The notes beneath the pieces are model-generated. The model did not search any database. It was not told the origin of the DNA and was given only the letters and a program-made list of their open reading frames with translations. The translations under genes were made by a program, and so were the position numbers. This document shows positions 1 to 8,411 of a stretch of 39,388 nucleotides of DNA, in pieces. Where the stretch lies: NCBI GenBank assembly GCA_030653175.1, contig JAURZV010000076.1, positions 1-39,388 on the forward strand, in the 5' to 3' direction. Position 1 is the first letter of the stretch, and every line of letters begins with the position of its first letter. This DNA is from Methylobacter sp. (GTDB taxonomy: Bacteria > Pseudomonadota > Gammaproteobacteria > Methylococcales > Methylomonadaceae).

Positions 1-2
1 TG

Positions 3-254
3 CGCTGCAATAACGTATTGTATGCTCAACCTGACGCCTCTCAGCCTGGACAGCGAGGCCGTCGCCGTAAGTACGGTAAACGCAGAGAGGTTTGTGCTTA
101 TGATGCGGTTGTTATGTTGAAGACGCTCAAACGTCCCGTCCGGGTCGTTTGGGTGTTCCGAAAACACAGTGGGTAGCGATGTTCAGCACTGACCTGGAGC
201 TTTCCGTGATACAGATCATCGAGTATTATGGAGCGCAATGGAAAATCGAAATCT
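3..254 (+). pseudogene. DDE transposase remnant (IS fragment, frameshifted)
   Basis: Two reading frames together encode the C-terminal part of an IS4-like DDE transposase. Positions 3-170 carry a basic linker (QPGQRGRRRKYGKRRE) followed by VVWVFRK, and positions about 149-254 continue in another frame with TQWVAMFSTDLELS and EYYGAQWKIE, the segment that contains the catalytic Glu in this family. One missing A in the run near 162-166 explains the frame change. Homology stops abruptly after WKIE, just before the 3' end of the serine recombinase fragment on the other strand, so a later insertion or deletion removed the rest. The 5' part is outside the window. The element cannot be active. Exact IS family is uncertain. 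Confidence 0.7.
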
Positions 255-292
255 ACCAGCCATGTTGCCTCCGTAAGAGTGTTTATAAAAAA

Positions 293-1413
293 TTAATGAA
301 TTTCATCCATGGGTTGAGGTATCCAGATACGTTGAGCGCTCCGCTGTTGGCGTAATTGCTCTAACTGATCGGCATCAGCAGTGACTAGCCAAACTAATCG
401 AGAGTTCGCTTTCACTTGCCGCGCTTTGATGAGCCCTTTTTTCAGCCACGCATACAGGGTAGGTTCCGGCATTTGTAAATGTTGAGCAGGCTCTTTCAAT
501 GTCCATTCATCGACTGCTCTAGGGATACCTGCGGTGTGTTGCTGTTTTGGTGTGCCGCGGCTAATCCCCTGCCGGTTAAGCAAGCTACGGACCATCGGCG
601 CATTATAAGTGCCACGCTGTTTGGGTGGCACCCAGCCTTCGGAATTTAATATCTCTGCCATTTTAGGCGTCGAACAGCCTTGGGACTGGAGTACCTTTAC
701 GCGATCCATCAAGGCTTGATAATCACTCATTTGTTCTAATCGACCCACCGGACGATTCACCAATGTTTGCGTTGTATGTCCACCCTGCCAGTGAACTTCG
801 ACTTGCACGGCTTCTGTGCTGTCAACAACGGTGACTAATATGCGTTCGATGAGTTGCCGGACGATCATCTGACGGTCAATTGCAGTGGTTGTATCAGCCT
901 GCCATAACGCCGGAATATCTTGTGCTAAATTTTGAATGGCCAGTCGCTCTTCCTCGGTCAAAACAGTCGGTTGTTCAAGCAAAAATTGCTCGTATTGTGT
1001 CTTCAGTTGCGATTCTGCTGCCAACGCTTCTTCCCATTTTCGCTCAAGTGTTCTTGCCACTAAGCGGTTTTCAGGTTCCACTGCATTGTATTGCCGAGCG
1101 GCACGCTCAGTATCGATATGCGTTCGCTCTAAGCGCTGTAGCCAATATTTTTGTTGTTTTTGGCGTTCCGCCGCTTGATCTTCGGCCGCAGCCATGCTGA
1201 TCTCTAATGCCGCAGGCAGTAATGCTTTGAATATCAGTCCTGTAATGCATTCATCCAAGGACAATCCGGATAACGACTGACAAGCCGCTTCTCCGTAATC
1301 AACTTTCATTCGATCACAACTGTAACGATACCGTCCGGCGGGGCTGCTGTAATGCGGTGCCATGCGTAAACCGCAACGACCACAAATGAGCACCCCCGAA
1401 AGCAGTGCGGCGC
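293..1413 (-). CDS. Large serine recombinase, C-terminal fragment
   Basis: This is the C-terminal two thirds of a large serine recombinase (phage integrase/transposon resolvase class). It starts inside the zinc-ribbon: [16 protein letters not shown] with two Cys, then YSCDR and a further Cys complete the four ligands, followed by a long coiled-coil segment (roughly residues 60-160 of the fragment) and a C-terminal region with a helix-turn-helix-like part ([16 protein letters not shown]). The N-terminal resolvase domain with the catalytic Ser and most of the recombinase domain are absent. A GTG at 1393 could serve as start, but the frame stays open upstream and the recombinase similarity ([11 protein letters not shown]) runs to about 1425, where sequence turns into the oppositely oriented tyrosine recombinase. 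It is most likely a non-functional remnant created by deletion. Confidence 0.75.
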
Positions 1414-2073
1414 CAACATCTGTCCCGTAAGGAAGTTGATCGCGTGATTGACCATCTTGACGACCCTTATAATCTGGTCGCTAAATTACTGTATGGCTGT
1501 AGACTGCGGTTATTTGAGTGTCTTAAATTGCGGATTCAGGACGTCAATTTTGAAATGAACGTGTTGACTGTCCATGATGGCAAAGGCCAAAAAGATCGGA
1601 CGCTGCCATTACCTGCTGTATTGCTGCCAGGCTTGGAGGCACAACGGGCGCGAGTCATGCAATTGCATCAGGCGGATTTAGCGGCAGGTTACGCTGGGAC
1701 TTTTTTACCGAACGCCTTGGCCGAAAAATATAAGCGAGCCCCCAAAGAGCTGGTTTGGCAGTGGTTGTTTCCGGCTAAAACGTTGACATTGATCCCCAAC
1801 TCCCAGGAGTATCGGCGCTATCACTTGCATGAAACGCATGTACAAAAGGCGATCAAGCAGGCAGTACGAAAGAGCCAAATTACCAAACGAGCTTCTGCCC
1901 ACACCTTTCGCCATAGTTTTGCGAGCCATTTGTTGCAGGCTAACTATGACATTCGGACGATACAAGAGTTGCTGGGGCACAGCGACCTGAAAACAACGAT
2001 GATTTACACGCATACGGTACAGAGCGTTACGATTAAGCAGGCCAAAAGTCCGCTCGATTTTGTTTCAGAGTGA
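1405..2073 (+). CDS. Integron-integrase-like tyrosine recombinase, N-terminally truncated
   Basis: This 222-residue frame is the catalytic domain of a tyrosine recombinase of the IntI type. All active-site elements are visible: Arg in [10 protein letters not shown], Lys in GKGQKDR, HTFRHS (His-x-x-Arg), LLGHSD (His) and the nucleophile in MIYTHT. The segment [20 protein letters not shown] matches the extra helix that separates IntI integrases from XerC/XerD. IntI proteins are about 320 residues; the core-binding domain (about 90 residues) is missing because a stop lies just upstream (1387) and the sequence before about 1417 belongs to the serine recombinase remnant on the other strand. The GTG at 1405 is only the first possible start. 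No attI or attC sites were seen, so there is no evidence for an integron array. Probably inactive as an integrase. Confidence 0.75.
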   Translation: MRRQHLSRKEVDRVIDHLDDPYNLVAKLLYGCRLRLFECLKLRIQDVNFEMNVLTVHDGKGQKDRTLPLPAVLLPGLEAQRARVMQLHQADLAAGYAGTFLPNALAEKYKRAPKELVWQWLFPAKTLTLIPNSQEYRRYHLHETHVQKAIKQAVRKSQITKRASAHTFRHSFASHLLQANYDIRTIQELLGHSDLKTTMIYTHTVQSVTIKQAKSPLDFVSE

Positions 2074-2187
2074 AGCGGAGCAAAACTAGCGGACAATTTA
2101 TAGTTTCAGATATTGTCAGCAGAGGGCTGAATTAGGAATCTACAATATCAGGTTAAATTCAAACTATTACAGCATACCATCGTTTAC
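2074..2187. other. Short spacer between integrase fragment and HIT gene
   Basis: A 114-bp spacer that begins after the integrase stop. I see no gene or clear palindrome in it. It probably holds the boundary between the mobile debris on the left and the conserved chromosomal block on the right. Confidence 0.4.
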
Positions 2188-2526
2188 TTAACCCGGCGGC
2201 CAAATCATTTGCCGACCGCCCAGTAGATGCAAGTGCAGGTGATAAACGTCCTGTCCGCCTTTCCTGTTACAGTTAAACACGGTTCTGTAACCCTCTTCAG
2301 ACAAGCCTTCCTGTTTAGCCAGCTTTACCGCCGTCTGTAATAACCAGCCTGCCAGCTGGGCATCATTCAGGTCATTCAAGGTTGCAATGTGGCGTCTGGG
2401 GATAATCAGTATATGTACCGGAGCTTGAGGATTAATGTCCCTAAAAGCCAGAACATTTTCATCTTCAAAAACTATATCCGGTTTGATAACACCGGCAACC
2501 ATTTTGCAAAATAAACAATCAGTCAT
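2188..2526 (-). CDS. HIT-family (HINT-like) nucleotide hydrolase/phosphoramidase
   Basis: A small histidine-triad protein of about 112 residues. The C-terminal HIT motif YHLHLHLLGG supplies the three histidines of the nucleotide-binding and catalytic site, and the N-terminal DCLFCKMVAG plus the Asn-containing strand (RTVFNCNRKGGQ) are typical of the HINT branch, which hydrolyses AMP-lysine-type phosphoramidates. The start at 2526 (MTDCLF) is preferred over an upstream GTG at 2535 because AGGTGA lies five bases before that ATG and the upstream GTG sits inside this ribosome-binding site. Length matches the family. It is the last gene before a palindromic repeat and the recR block on the same strand; cellular substrate unknown. 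Confidence 0.9.
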   Translation of the reverse strand: MTDCLFCKMVAGVIKPDIVFEDENVLAFRDINPQAPVHILIIPRRHIATLNDLNDAQLAGWLLQTAVKLAKQEGLSEEGYRTVFNCNRKGGQDVYHLHLHLLGGRQMIWPPG

Positions 2527-2591
2527 AGCTTTCACCTTTTTTTGGGTTGGCAGGCGACTGACCTGTCGCCACCATGCATTAGCTTAAGACA

Positions 2592-2670
2592 TATCATCAC
2601 GAAGACACGAAGAACACGAAGTTTTTGCTTTGGCTTTTCTTCGTGAACTTCGTGTCTTCGTGGTGAATTA
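2592..2670. repeat. Palindromic repeat, family A (CACGAAGACACGAAG type)
   Basis: An imperfect inverted repeat: the left arm reads CACGAAGACACGAAGAAC and the right arm GTTCACGAAG in complement, ending CTTCGTGTCTTCGTGGTG. It can form a long hairpin. The same family occurs at 5494-5570 and, interrupted, at 26357-26461; a decayed copy may lie at 8204-8250. It sits between the HIT gene and recR. Confidence 0.85.
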
Positions 2671-2680
2671 ATCAATCTGT

Positions 2681-3277
2681 TTACATTTCTATGCGGCCAT
2701 TAAAAGCATGCGATAACGTGCCGCTGTCGGTAAACTCCAGCTCACCGCCCATGGGTACGCCGTGGGCAATTCTGCTGGCCGGTACTTGGTGTTTCCTGGC
2801 CAGCTCGCCGATAAAATAGGCGGTTGCCTCTCCTTCAACCGTGGAGTTGGTCGCCAGGATCAGTTCCTTGATATGGCCGGTTGCCAACTGTTGTTCAAGC
2901 TGATCCAGGCCGAGTTCATCGGGTCCTATGCCATCCAGCGGCGATAATCGCCCGTGCAGCACAAAATAGCGGCCTTTAAAGACAGTTGCCTGATCGACAA
3001 TCCAGACGTCGGAGGGGCTTTCCACGATGCAGATGATGGCGTCGTCTCTTGACTTATCGGAGCAGATTTCACAAATATCGCCTTCGGTCAAGGTGCGGCA
3101 TTGCCTGCAATGACCCATTTCTTCAATCGCTCGCAGCAGCGTTTGGGCCAGCATATTCGCGCCGTTGCGGTCGCGCTGGAGCAGATGAAACGCCATGCGT
3201 TGGGCGGTTTTAGGGCCGACGCCGGGCAAGCAGCATAAATTCTGTATCAACTGCCCTAATAAGCCTGCTTTTTTCAT
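2681..3277 (-). CDS. recR: Recombination mediator RecR
   Basis: RecR works with RecF and RecO to load RecA on gapped single-stranded DNA. The 198 residues have the usual order: an N-terminal helix-hairpin-helix ([17 protein letters not shown], residues 17-33), a four-Cys zinc finger (C57, C60, C69, C72), a TOPRIM domain starting at IICIVE (81-86) with the typical [15 protein letters not shown] stretch, and a C-terminal Walker-B-like region with [11 protein letters not shown]. Length is normal for the family. It lies 18 bp downstream of ybaB and follows dnaX on the same strand, the conserved dnaX-ybaB-recR order, so one transcript is likely. The ribosome-binding site is weak. Confidence 0.97.
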   Translation of the reverse strand: MKKAGLLGQLIQNLCCLPGVGPKTAQRMAFHLLQRDRNGANMLAQTLLRAIEEMGHCRQCRTLTEGDICEICSDKSRDDAIICIVESPSDVWIVDQATVFKGRYFVLHGRLSPLDGIGPDELGLDQLEQQLATGHIKELILATNSTVEGEATAYFIGELARKHQVPASRIAHGVPMGGELEFTDSGTLSHAFNGRIEM

Positions 3278-3295
3278 ATTAAAGAGGCGTGCATA

Positions 3296-3619
3296 TTAAA
3301 AAGGCAGTTGGAATCCGGGGGGCAAGGGCAGTCCTGCGGTTACATCCGCCATTTTTTCTTTTTTCATTTTTGCGACTTTATTGACAGCATCGTTGATGGC
3401 AGCGGCAACCAAGTCTTCCAGCATATCCTTGTCATCGCCCAGCAAGGATGGATCGATGGTTACCTTTCTGGCTTCGCGTTTGCCGGTCATCAGGATGGTT
3501 ACCAAGCCGCCGCCGGACTCGCCCATGACCTGCATGGCGTTAAGCTCTTCCTGCGCTTTTTTTAAGTCTTCCTGCATTTTTTGGGCTTGCTGCATGATGT
3601 TGCCGAGTGCGTTTTTCAT
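3296..3619 (-). CDS. ybaB: YbaB/EbfC nucleoid-associated DNA-binding protein
   Basis: A 107-residue YbaB/EbfC family protein, which binds DNA as a dimer and is nearly always encoded between dnaX and recR. Visible family features are the N-terminal coiled helix ([19 protein letters not shown]), the central strands [20 protein letters not shown], the [20 protein letters not shown] helix, and the C-terminal [12 protein letters not shown]. Start ATG is preceded by GAGAAG. It starts 19 bp after the dnaX stop. Confidence 0.96.
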   Translation of the reverse strand: MKNALGNIMQQAQKMQEDLKKAQEELNAMQVMGESGGGLVTILMTGKREARKVTIDPSLLGDDKDMLEDLVAAAINDAVNKVAKMKKEKMADVTAGLPLPPGFQLPF

Positions 3620-3638
3620 TTGCTTCTCTCTTGTCTCG

Positions 3639-5264
3639 TTAAGTCGGTTCTATAGTACCGGGCATGACTCTGGCCCCCAAGTGTTCTTTTAAAGCCTGAA
3701 CATTTTCGTCTGAATTGATCGCGTCAACCGCCGCCTGCTGCTTGTCTTCGCGGGCCTTGGTCAATTGCACGGCGGGTGTGGCAACCGTGGTTTTTTCGGT
3801 AGTGATTACCAGTTTTAAAGGTGATTTTCGATAAGCCTGCAACGCTTTTTGTAAATTTTCTTCGGTGCGGCGGCTGCGCAGTTGTTTATGTCCCGGATCC
3901 AATATCAAGGTACAGACGGTATCATCAATATTTTCCAGCACACAATTATGGGCCAACTCTCTGGTTAAGCCGTTAATTTTCATTGCGGCAACCATTTCCG
4001 CCCAATTGGCGTCGTGTATTTGAACAACGGTTTCCTGAACAGTTGTTTCGGCGACGATAGCGGGTTGCGTCGTTACCGCTGTATTGTAAACAGGCTGCGC
4101 TTGATTATAAGCAGGCTGCGCCTGGGGTTTGTTAATAGGCTGACGAACCTGAGCCGGTTTAACCGGCGCGGGTGCTCCGCCGCCGACCGGCCTGAAAGTC
4201 AGCATCCGCAACATGACCATCTCAAAACCGCTACGCGGATCGGGCGCCAAATCCAGGTCTCGTTGTCCTACCAGGCCTATTTGGTAATAAAGCTGCACAT
4301 CTTCGGGTGTAAGCTTGGCTGCCAATGCGGCAATCATCTCCACATCAAAATCATGGTCGATTGCTCCCGGCATTTGTTGCAGCAATGCGATGCGATGCAG
4401 GACTTGCAAAATCTGCTGCAGCACATCGCTAAAGTCCGGCGTTAAATTGGCTATCTCGTTTATTTTATCGAGTATCGCCACCGCATCACCCTCGGCCAGA
4501 GCCGTTAAAATATCCTCGACAGGTTGCTGGGCCACCGTGCCCAGCATCGCGTTGACATCTTCGGTGCCGACTTTGCCGTTACCATAAACAATGGCCTGGT
4601 CGAGCAGGCTTAAGCCGTCGCGCATACTGCCGTCGGCAGCGCGCGCCAATAAATTTAAAGCGCCTGATTCGGCTTCAATGTGTTCCTGCCGGAGTATGAA
4701 TTCCATCTGGGTAAAAATCTGGCCGGGCAGCAAACGCTTGAGATTAAACTGCAAACAGCGGGACAGCACGGTGACGGGGATTTTATGGGGATCGGTGGTG
4801 GCCAGCAGGAATTTTACATGCGCGGGCGGCTCTTCCAGCGTCTTCAGCAAGGCATTGAAGCTGTGCCCGGACAGCATGTGTACTTCGTCAATCAGGTAGA
4901 CTTTATAGCGACCGTGATTGGGCGCGTATTGCGCGTTGTCGAGTAAATCGCGGGTATCTTCAACCTTGGTGCGCGATGCCGCATCGACCTCGATCAAATC
5001 CAGAAACCGTCCTTCATCCAGGTCGCGGCACACGCTGCATACGCCGCAAGGATTGAAATCCTGTAGATTTTCGCAATTGATGGCTTTGGCTAAAATCCGG
5101 GCAATGGTGGTTTTGCCTACGCCGCGCGTTCCGGTAAATAAATAGGCGTGATGAAGTCGATCATGTTGCAAAGCGTTCATTAACGATTTGACGACATGCT
5201 CTTGTCCGACAACTTCTGTGAAATTATGGGGACGCCATTTTCTGGCGAGAACCTGATAATTCAT
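3639..5264 (-). CDS. dnaX: DNA polymerase III subunits gamma/tau
   Basis: DnaX is the clamp-loader ATPase of the replicative polymerase. From the chosen start ([12 protein letters not shown]) it has 541 residues. The AAA+ core shows Walker A ([11 protein letters not shown], about 43-53), a zinc finger (C64, C73, C76, C79), Walker B with DEVH (126-129) and the sensor region [19 protein letters not shown] Pro/Gln-rich linker around residues 370-420 leads to the tau-specific C-terminal part. The open frame extends 20 codons upstream, but the ATG at 5264 fits the family start and the upstream part overlaps the 3' end of the 4.5S RNA gene. I saw no slippery A-AAA-AAG heptamer at the place used in E. 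coli, so separate gamma production is not evident. Confidence 0.95.
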   Translation of the reverse strand: MNYQVLARKWRPHNFTEVVGQEHVVKSLMNALQHDRLHHAYLFTGTRGVGKTTIARILAKAINCENLQDFNPCGVCSVCRDLDEGRFLDLIEVDAASRTKVEDTRDLLDNAQYAPNHGRYKVYLIDEVHMLSGHSFNALLKTLEEPPAHVKFLLATTDPHKIPVTVLSRCLQFNLKRLLPGQIFTQMEFILRQEHIEAESGALNLLARAADGSMRDGLSLLDQAIVYGNGKVGTEDVNAMLGTVAQQPVEDILTALAEGDAVAILDKINEIANLTPDFSDVLQQILQVLHRIALLQQMPGAIDHDFDVEMIAALAAKLTPEDVQLYYQIGLVGQRDLDLAPDPRSGFEMVMLRMLTFRPVGGGAPAPVKPAQVRQPINKPQAQPAYNQAQPVYNTAVTTQPAIVAETTVQETVVQIHDANWAEMVAAMKINGLTRELAHNCVLENIDDTVCTLILDPGHKQLRSRRTEENLQKALQAYRKSPLKLVITTEKTTVATPAVQLTKAREDKQQAAVDAINSDENVQALKEHLGARVMPGTIEPT

Positions 5265-5295
5265 TGCAGGCTCGTAAGGTAAGAATGATTTTGGG

Positions 5296-5400
<105 letters not shown>

Positions 5401-5493
5401 ATCACCATTAAAACATCAGCCGTACTGGCTAAAGGACGGCTATTATCGTTGAATCGGTTTCATAACACAAGCCGCAATGACATAAGTTTTGTA

Positions 5494-5570
5494 AATTCAC
5501 CACGAAGACACAAAGGACACGAAGTTTTTACCTTGTCATTTTCTTTGTGAACTTCGTGTCTTCGTGGTGT
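5494..5570. repeat. Palindromic repeat, family A
   Basis: A second copy of the CACGAAGACAC palindrome: left arm TTCACCACGAAGACAC, right arm CTTCGTGTCTTCGTGGTG. It lies in the 266-bp gap between the 4.5S RNA gene and the GNAT-C39 gene, immediately followed by a family B palindrome. No coding sequence is seen in the gap. Confidence 0.85.
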
Positions 5571-5578
5571 TATAGACG

Positions 5579-5620
5579 CCGAAGTTGGTAAGGCGACAAA
5601 GTCCCCTTACCAACTTCGGA
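5579..5620. repeat. Palindromic repeat, family B (CCGAAGTTGGTAA type)
   Basis: A 42-bp palindrome with perfect arms CCGAAGTTGGTAA and TTACCAACTTCGG around GGCGACAAAGTCCCC. A longer copy with the same arms and loop start is at 26044-26124. It lies 47 bp beyond the stop of the GNAT-C39 gene on the opposite strand and could act as a transcript-end hairpin. Confidence 0.85.
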
Positions 5621-5666
5621 ACCTATATGCCTTAAGTTTTTGTGTATGAAAGACTCTGGTTACCGT

Positions 5667-6920
5667 TTACCCCGGCCAAATGATTACCGCCGTCCTGAGC
5701 CGACTTTTCCCAAAACTGGACATCCGATCGAAATCCTCAAAGGCGATAGGAATAAACTGGCAATCAAGTTCGCTTTGGCGTATTTCTTCGGGATCCGGAT
5801 CGTGCATATACAGGCAGTCATCGTCGAAGCCGCTCATCACCACCCAGTGCGGCGCCTTTTTTCTATCCATTTGAAAGGTGCTAATCAGAATCAACGGTAT
5901 CGCCCCGGCCTTGAAAGCGCTGATCAGGTCACTCTGGCTGATATTGGCGTAATGTATTTTGATATCTTGCTGTTGCGCCTCGCGTTTAAAACAGTTATCG
6001 ACTAATTCTACGACTCGTTTTTTTGCTTCGCTGCGCACACCGTCTATAAATAGCGTTCCGGTCTGATTAACCCAAACCTCAACCGTAAATTGCCGCCGCT
6101 TTGCCGCCAGCGCCAAACCTATCGGGTGGCAGCCGCCAGGTCCCGAAGTCATAAAAATGGTTGTAGCTTCGCGCCACAGGCTGATCTCTTCCTCCTGCGA
6201 GGGTTGATAAGTCCTGTTTAAACCGTGCATAGCCATCATCAACGATGCGGGACCGCAGGTAAATGGCGTAGTTTGTCTTAGCCAATGCACCGACCGGTGT
6301 TGGAAGTTACCGTGATAACGGCGGATAAGTTTCTGGTAACGCAACGCGTCTTTGTGATCTTCATAGTAATCGCGGTATATGCCGAATTTTTGGTAGCCCA
6401 GCCATTCATAAAGCTTGATTGCCGAAGTATTATCGACGCTGACTTCAAGACGCAGATACAGTCTGCCGGCATCGCTGGCGGCCTGTTCGCCTGCCGACAT
6501 CAGCAATTTGGCGATGCCTTTGCCTCTGTGCTGAGGCGCAACGCCCAGCGAATAGACTCTGGCCAGCCGGGTGCCGGGGTGATAAATAATAAGAATATAA
6601 CCGACGACTGCCAGGGATGGTGGAAGTGTCGTAACCGGTATGGAACCGGTGCGACCGACTGCCAGGGATGGTGGCCGCGACTGCTCCCGGCAGTCGTCGG
6701 CATTTCCTCCATCCATGGAGGTCAGAAGTGTCGTAACCGGTATGGAACCGGTGCGACAGATCTCATTTGTCTGTTCGGCAACCAGCAAAGCACGATGTTC
6801 TGTGGTTATCCAGTGTTTGAAACTGCGTCGGCTTAATTGATCGGTGTCGAAACAGCTTTCCTCAAGCGACACCAGCTGATTCAGATCGGTTAACAGGGCT
6901 GGGCGAATTATAATGCTCAA
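5667..6920 (-). CDS. GNAT acetyltransferase fused to C39-like cysteine peptidase
   Basis: A two-domain protein of 417 residues. The N-terminal half is a RimI-like GNAT acetyltransferase (IRPALLTDL at 5-13; acetyl-CoA loop QHRGKGIAKLL at 130-140; VSVDNTSAIKLYEWLGY at 160-176). The C-terminal half is a C39-family papain-fold peptidase with Q216, catalytic C222 (TPFTCGPASL), H358 (APHWVV) and Asp in MHDPDP (374/376), so the active site looks complete. The TTG at 6920 is chosen: it overlaps the stop of the upstream hydrolase as TTGA and has AGGGGA eight bases upstream. Residues about 55-105 are an inserted, repeat-encoded block absent from a normal GNAT fold. Its partner genes are the M14-like hydrolase and the divergent RimK-type ligase, suggesting joint action on a peptide-like product. 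Confidence 0.87.
   Translation of the reverse strand: MSIIIRPALLTDLNQLVSLEESCFDTDQLSRRSFKHWITTEHRALLVAEQTNEICRTGSIPVTTLLTSMDGGNADDCREQSRPPSLAVGRTGSIPVTTLPPSLAVVGYILIIYHPGTRLARVYSLGVAPQHRGKGIAKLLMSAGEQAASDAGRLYLRLEVSVDNTSAIKLYEWLGYQKFGIYRDYYEDHKDALRYQKLIRRYHGNFQHRSVHWLRQTTPFTCGPASLMMAMHGLNRTYQPSQEEEISLWREATTIFMTSGPGGCHPIGLALAAKRRQFTVEVWVNQTGTLFIDGVRSEAKKRVVELVDNCFKREAQQQDIKIHYANISQSDLISAFKAGAIPLILISTFQMDRKKAPHWVVMSGFDDDCLYMHDPDPEEIRQSELDCQFIPIAFEDFDRMSSFGKSRLRTAVIIWPG
6604..6757. repeat. Intragenic duplicated repeat inside the GNAT domain
   Basis: Two direct copies of a unit beginning CGACTGCCAGGGATGGTGG and ending GTAACCGGTATGGAACCGGT plus GCGAC (about 6604-6654 and 6656-6757). The second copy holds an extra palindromic segment (CTCCATCCATGGAGG). 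The unit contains the inverted pair ACCGGT..ACCGGT. The whole block is in frame in the GNAT-C39 gene and is read as RTGSIPVTTL and PPSLAV, each twice. It interrupts the run from ...VAEQTNEIC to GYILIIYH. Confidence 0.85.
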
Positions 6921-8014
6921 GACGATATCCCCTGCAAGCCTTGCGCAATCACCTGTCTGGCTCGGAACAACACCATTTCCCGCCATGCCTGGTCGTCGGG
7001 GCAAAAATGACGGCGCATGACTTTGCTGTGTTCCAGGCGGGTTGGTTGGTTATCGGATTTCGCCCACAATTGATGGTCGCGCAGTAGTATTTCAAACAAT
7101 TGATCGGTGCTGAACGTGCCGAATTCCAGGGTGATGTAACAACTGCGTTCATTCATGATCATGTGCCAGGCATAATCCAGCAGCCCTGTCTTCGGCACCG
7201 AGCTGGATGTGCCCAGCAACGGCAATGCAACCGATTCGCCGTACCAATGACGGGCAGCACGCGTTCCAGTACTGTCCGGTTCATGATCGCAAATGATTTC
7301 TCCGTAGCCGTAAGAGCCCAGACCGGTGTGCAGATCGATGACCGCCAAATCCCGTTCTTGCAAGCTGTATTGGCGCATCAGGTTTTCGCAGACCAGTCTG
7401 CCGTGCGCGGGCGCTTTTCCGCCATAAAACGGCCCGGATGGATCGCTGTATTGTCCGGCGCTGACCGCCTTTTCCAGCGCCACTCGGCCATACTGTTGCT
7501 CAAATTCGGCAAGGGCGATTTTCCTTTGTGCGGCATCCGCTAGATAAAACGTATCTTTGAGCAGGTCATAGTCTTTATTTTCAGGCAATGGCTTTGAAAA
7601 ATCGACGCTATTGCGGTTAAGATCGACGCCGTCCGCATCGCAACGCCGTTGCCAGGCATAGCCCCACGGCGTCAGGGCATGGATCATCAATACCGCGGTA
7701 TTGTCCGGAATAACGACATGTCCCTTGGCAATCAAGCCCAGCTGATCAATCTGCACGGCGCTACCGGCAAAGCCTTCAATGCCGTGCGTTCCGCCGATCA
7801 AAACCAGCACTCTTGAGGCGTCTTCCGGGCCGATCCAGACCGTGTCGGTAACCAGCTCTTCGCCTTGGACTCCGGTGCCGACACAGGGATAAGGCAGGCA
7901 TTGAGTATGGCAGGATAATTTATTTAGCTGTGCCAGCCAGTGTTGCCGACCTGCAGCATAGCTGCCGGGAAAAACGGCGGTATCGATAGCGGCAAGGGGA
8001 AGACAATAAGACAT
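6917..8014 (-). CDS. M14-family (DUF2817, succinylglutamate desuccinylase-like) metallohydrolase
   Basis: A 365-residue zinc carboxypeptidase-fold protein of the DUF2817 branch, related to aspartoacylase/succinylglutamate desuccinylase. Zinc ligands are likely H77 and E80 (GGTHGIEGF) with H229 (VIDLHTGLG); VDLNRN (130-135) is the substrate-carboxylate binding signature and E297 (ITLEFGT) the general base. No signal peptide is visible, so it is probably cytoplasmic. Its stop overlaps the TTG start of the GNAT-C39 gene by four bases, giving translational coupling. By family it should remove an N-acyl group or a terminal amino acid; here the substrate is presumably the product of the adjacent ATP-grasp ligase, but this is inference. 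Confidence 0.87.
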   Translation of the reverse strand: MSYCLPLAAIDTAVFPGSYAAGRQHWLAQLNKLSCHTQCLPYPCVGTGVQGEELVTDTVWIGPEDASRVLVLIGGTHGIEGFAGSAVQIDQLGLIAKGHVVIPDNTAVLMIHALTPWGYAWQRRCDADGVDLNRNSVDFSKPLPENKDYDLLKDTFYLADAAQRKIALAEFEQQYGRVALEKAVSAGQYSDPSGPFYGGKAPAHGRLVCENLMRQYSLQERDLAVIDLHTGLGSYGYGEIICDHEPDSTGTRAARHWYGESVALPLLGTSSSVPKTGLLDYAWHMIMNERSCYITLEFGTFSTDQLFEILLRDHQLWAKSDNQPTRLEHSKVMRRHFCPDDQAWREMVLFRARQVIAQGLQGISS

Positions 8015-8411
8015 GGCGGTTACCTGAAAGTTTTAGTTAGCATAGCATGGCAGGTTGGATTGCGAAAAGATGCACCCCAACACGACTTATGTTAGGCCCA
8101 AGCGGGACGGGGTTTTCAAGCCCCGTCCCTAACGTTTCAATAACTATTACAATCACCTCATTCGTCAAACGTTTCGGGCGGGGTAAATACCCCGTCCGGC
8201 ATGAACACGAAGGTTTATTTTTCATTGTTAGTGCTCTTGTGGTGCATTAATCTACCTTAAATCACGAAGGTATGGTGTGGCAGTTACTCTGTAAGCGAAG
8301 GGGGCAGGTTTTTTGAGCAGTTGCAAATATTTTTCAACACCCATAAAAACTCCTTGTGCAAATAACTGGCAGGTTCCAGAATTACGCCTTATCTAACTTA
8401 CAGGAATTTTT
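8015..8411. other. Divergent intergenic region with two GC-rich hairpins
   Basis: This 397-bp gap separates the minus-strand hydrolase operon from the plus-strand ligase and should hold both promoters. It contains a hairpin at 8104-8129 (GGGACGGGG paired with CCCCGTCCC), set inside GTTAGG/CCTAAC, and a second at 8176-8197 (GGGCGGGGTA paired with TACCCCGTCC). Both carry the same GGACGGGG/GGCGGGG core and look like members of a repeat family. Positions 8204-8250 resemble a decayed family A repeat. I could not identify a convincing promoter by eye and see no coding sequence. Confidence 0.6.

Noticed and set aside
3770-3800. Run of A in dnaX on the minus strand (GAAAAAACC) as a programmed frameshift site.
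   Set aside because: Its phase is not X-XXY-YYZ with AAG, it lies close to the C-terminus of tau, and no stop in the -1 frame with a supporting hairpin was evident.
8091-8134. Possible attC-like site: GTTAGG and CCTAAC flank a long GC-rich hairpin, and an IntI-like gene is in the window.
   Set aside because: In attC the order is RYYYAAC first and GTTRRRY last; here it is reversed, the spacing is short, and the IntI gene is 6 kb away and truncated. It fits a repeat hairpin better.
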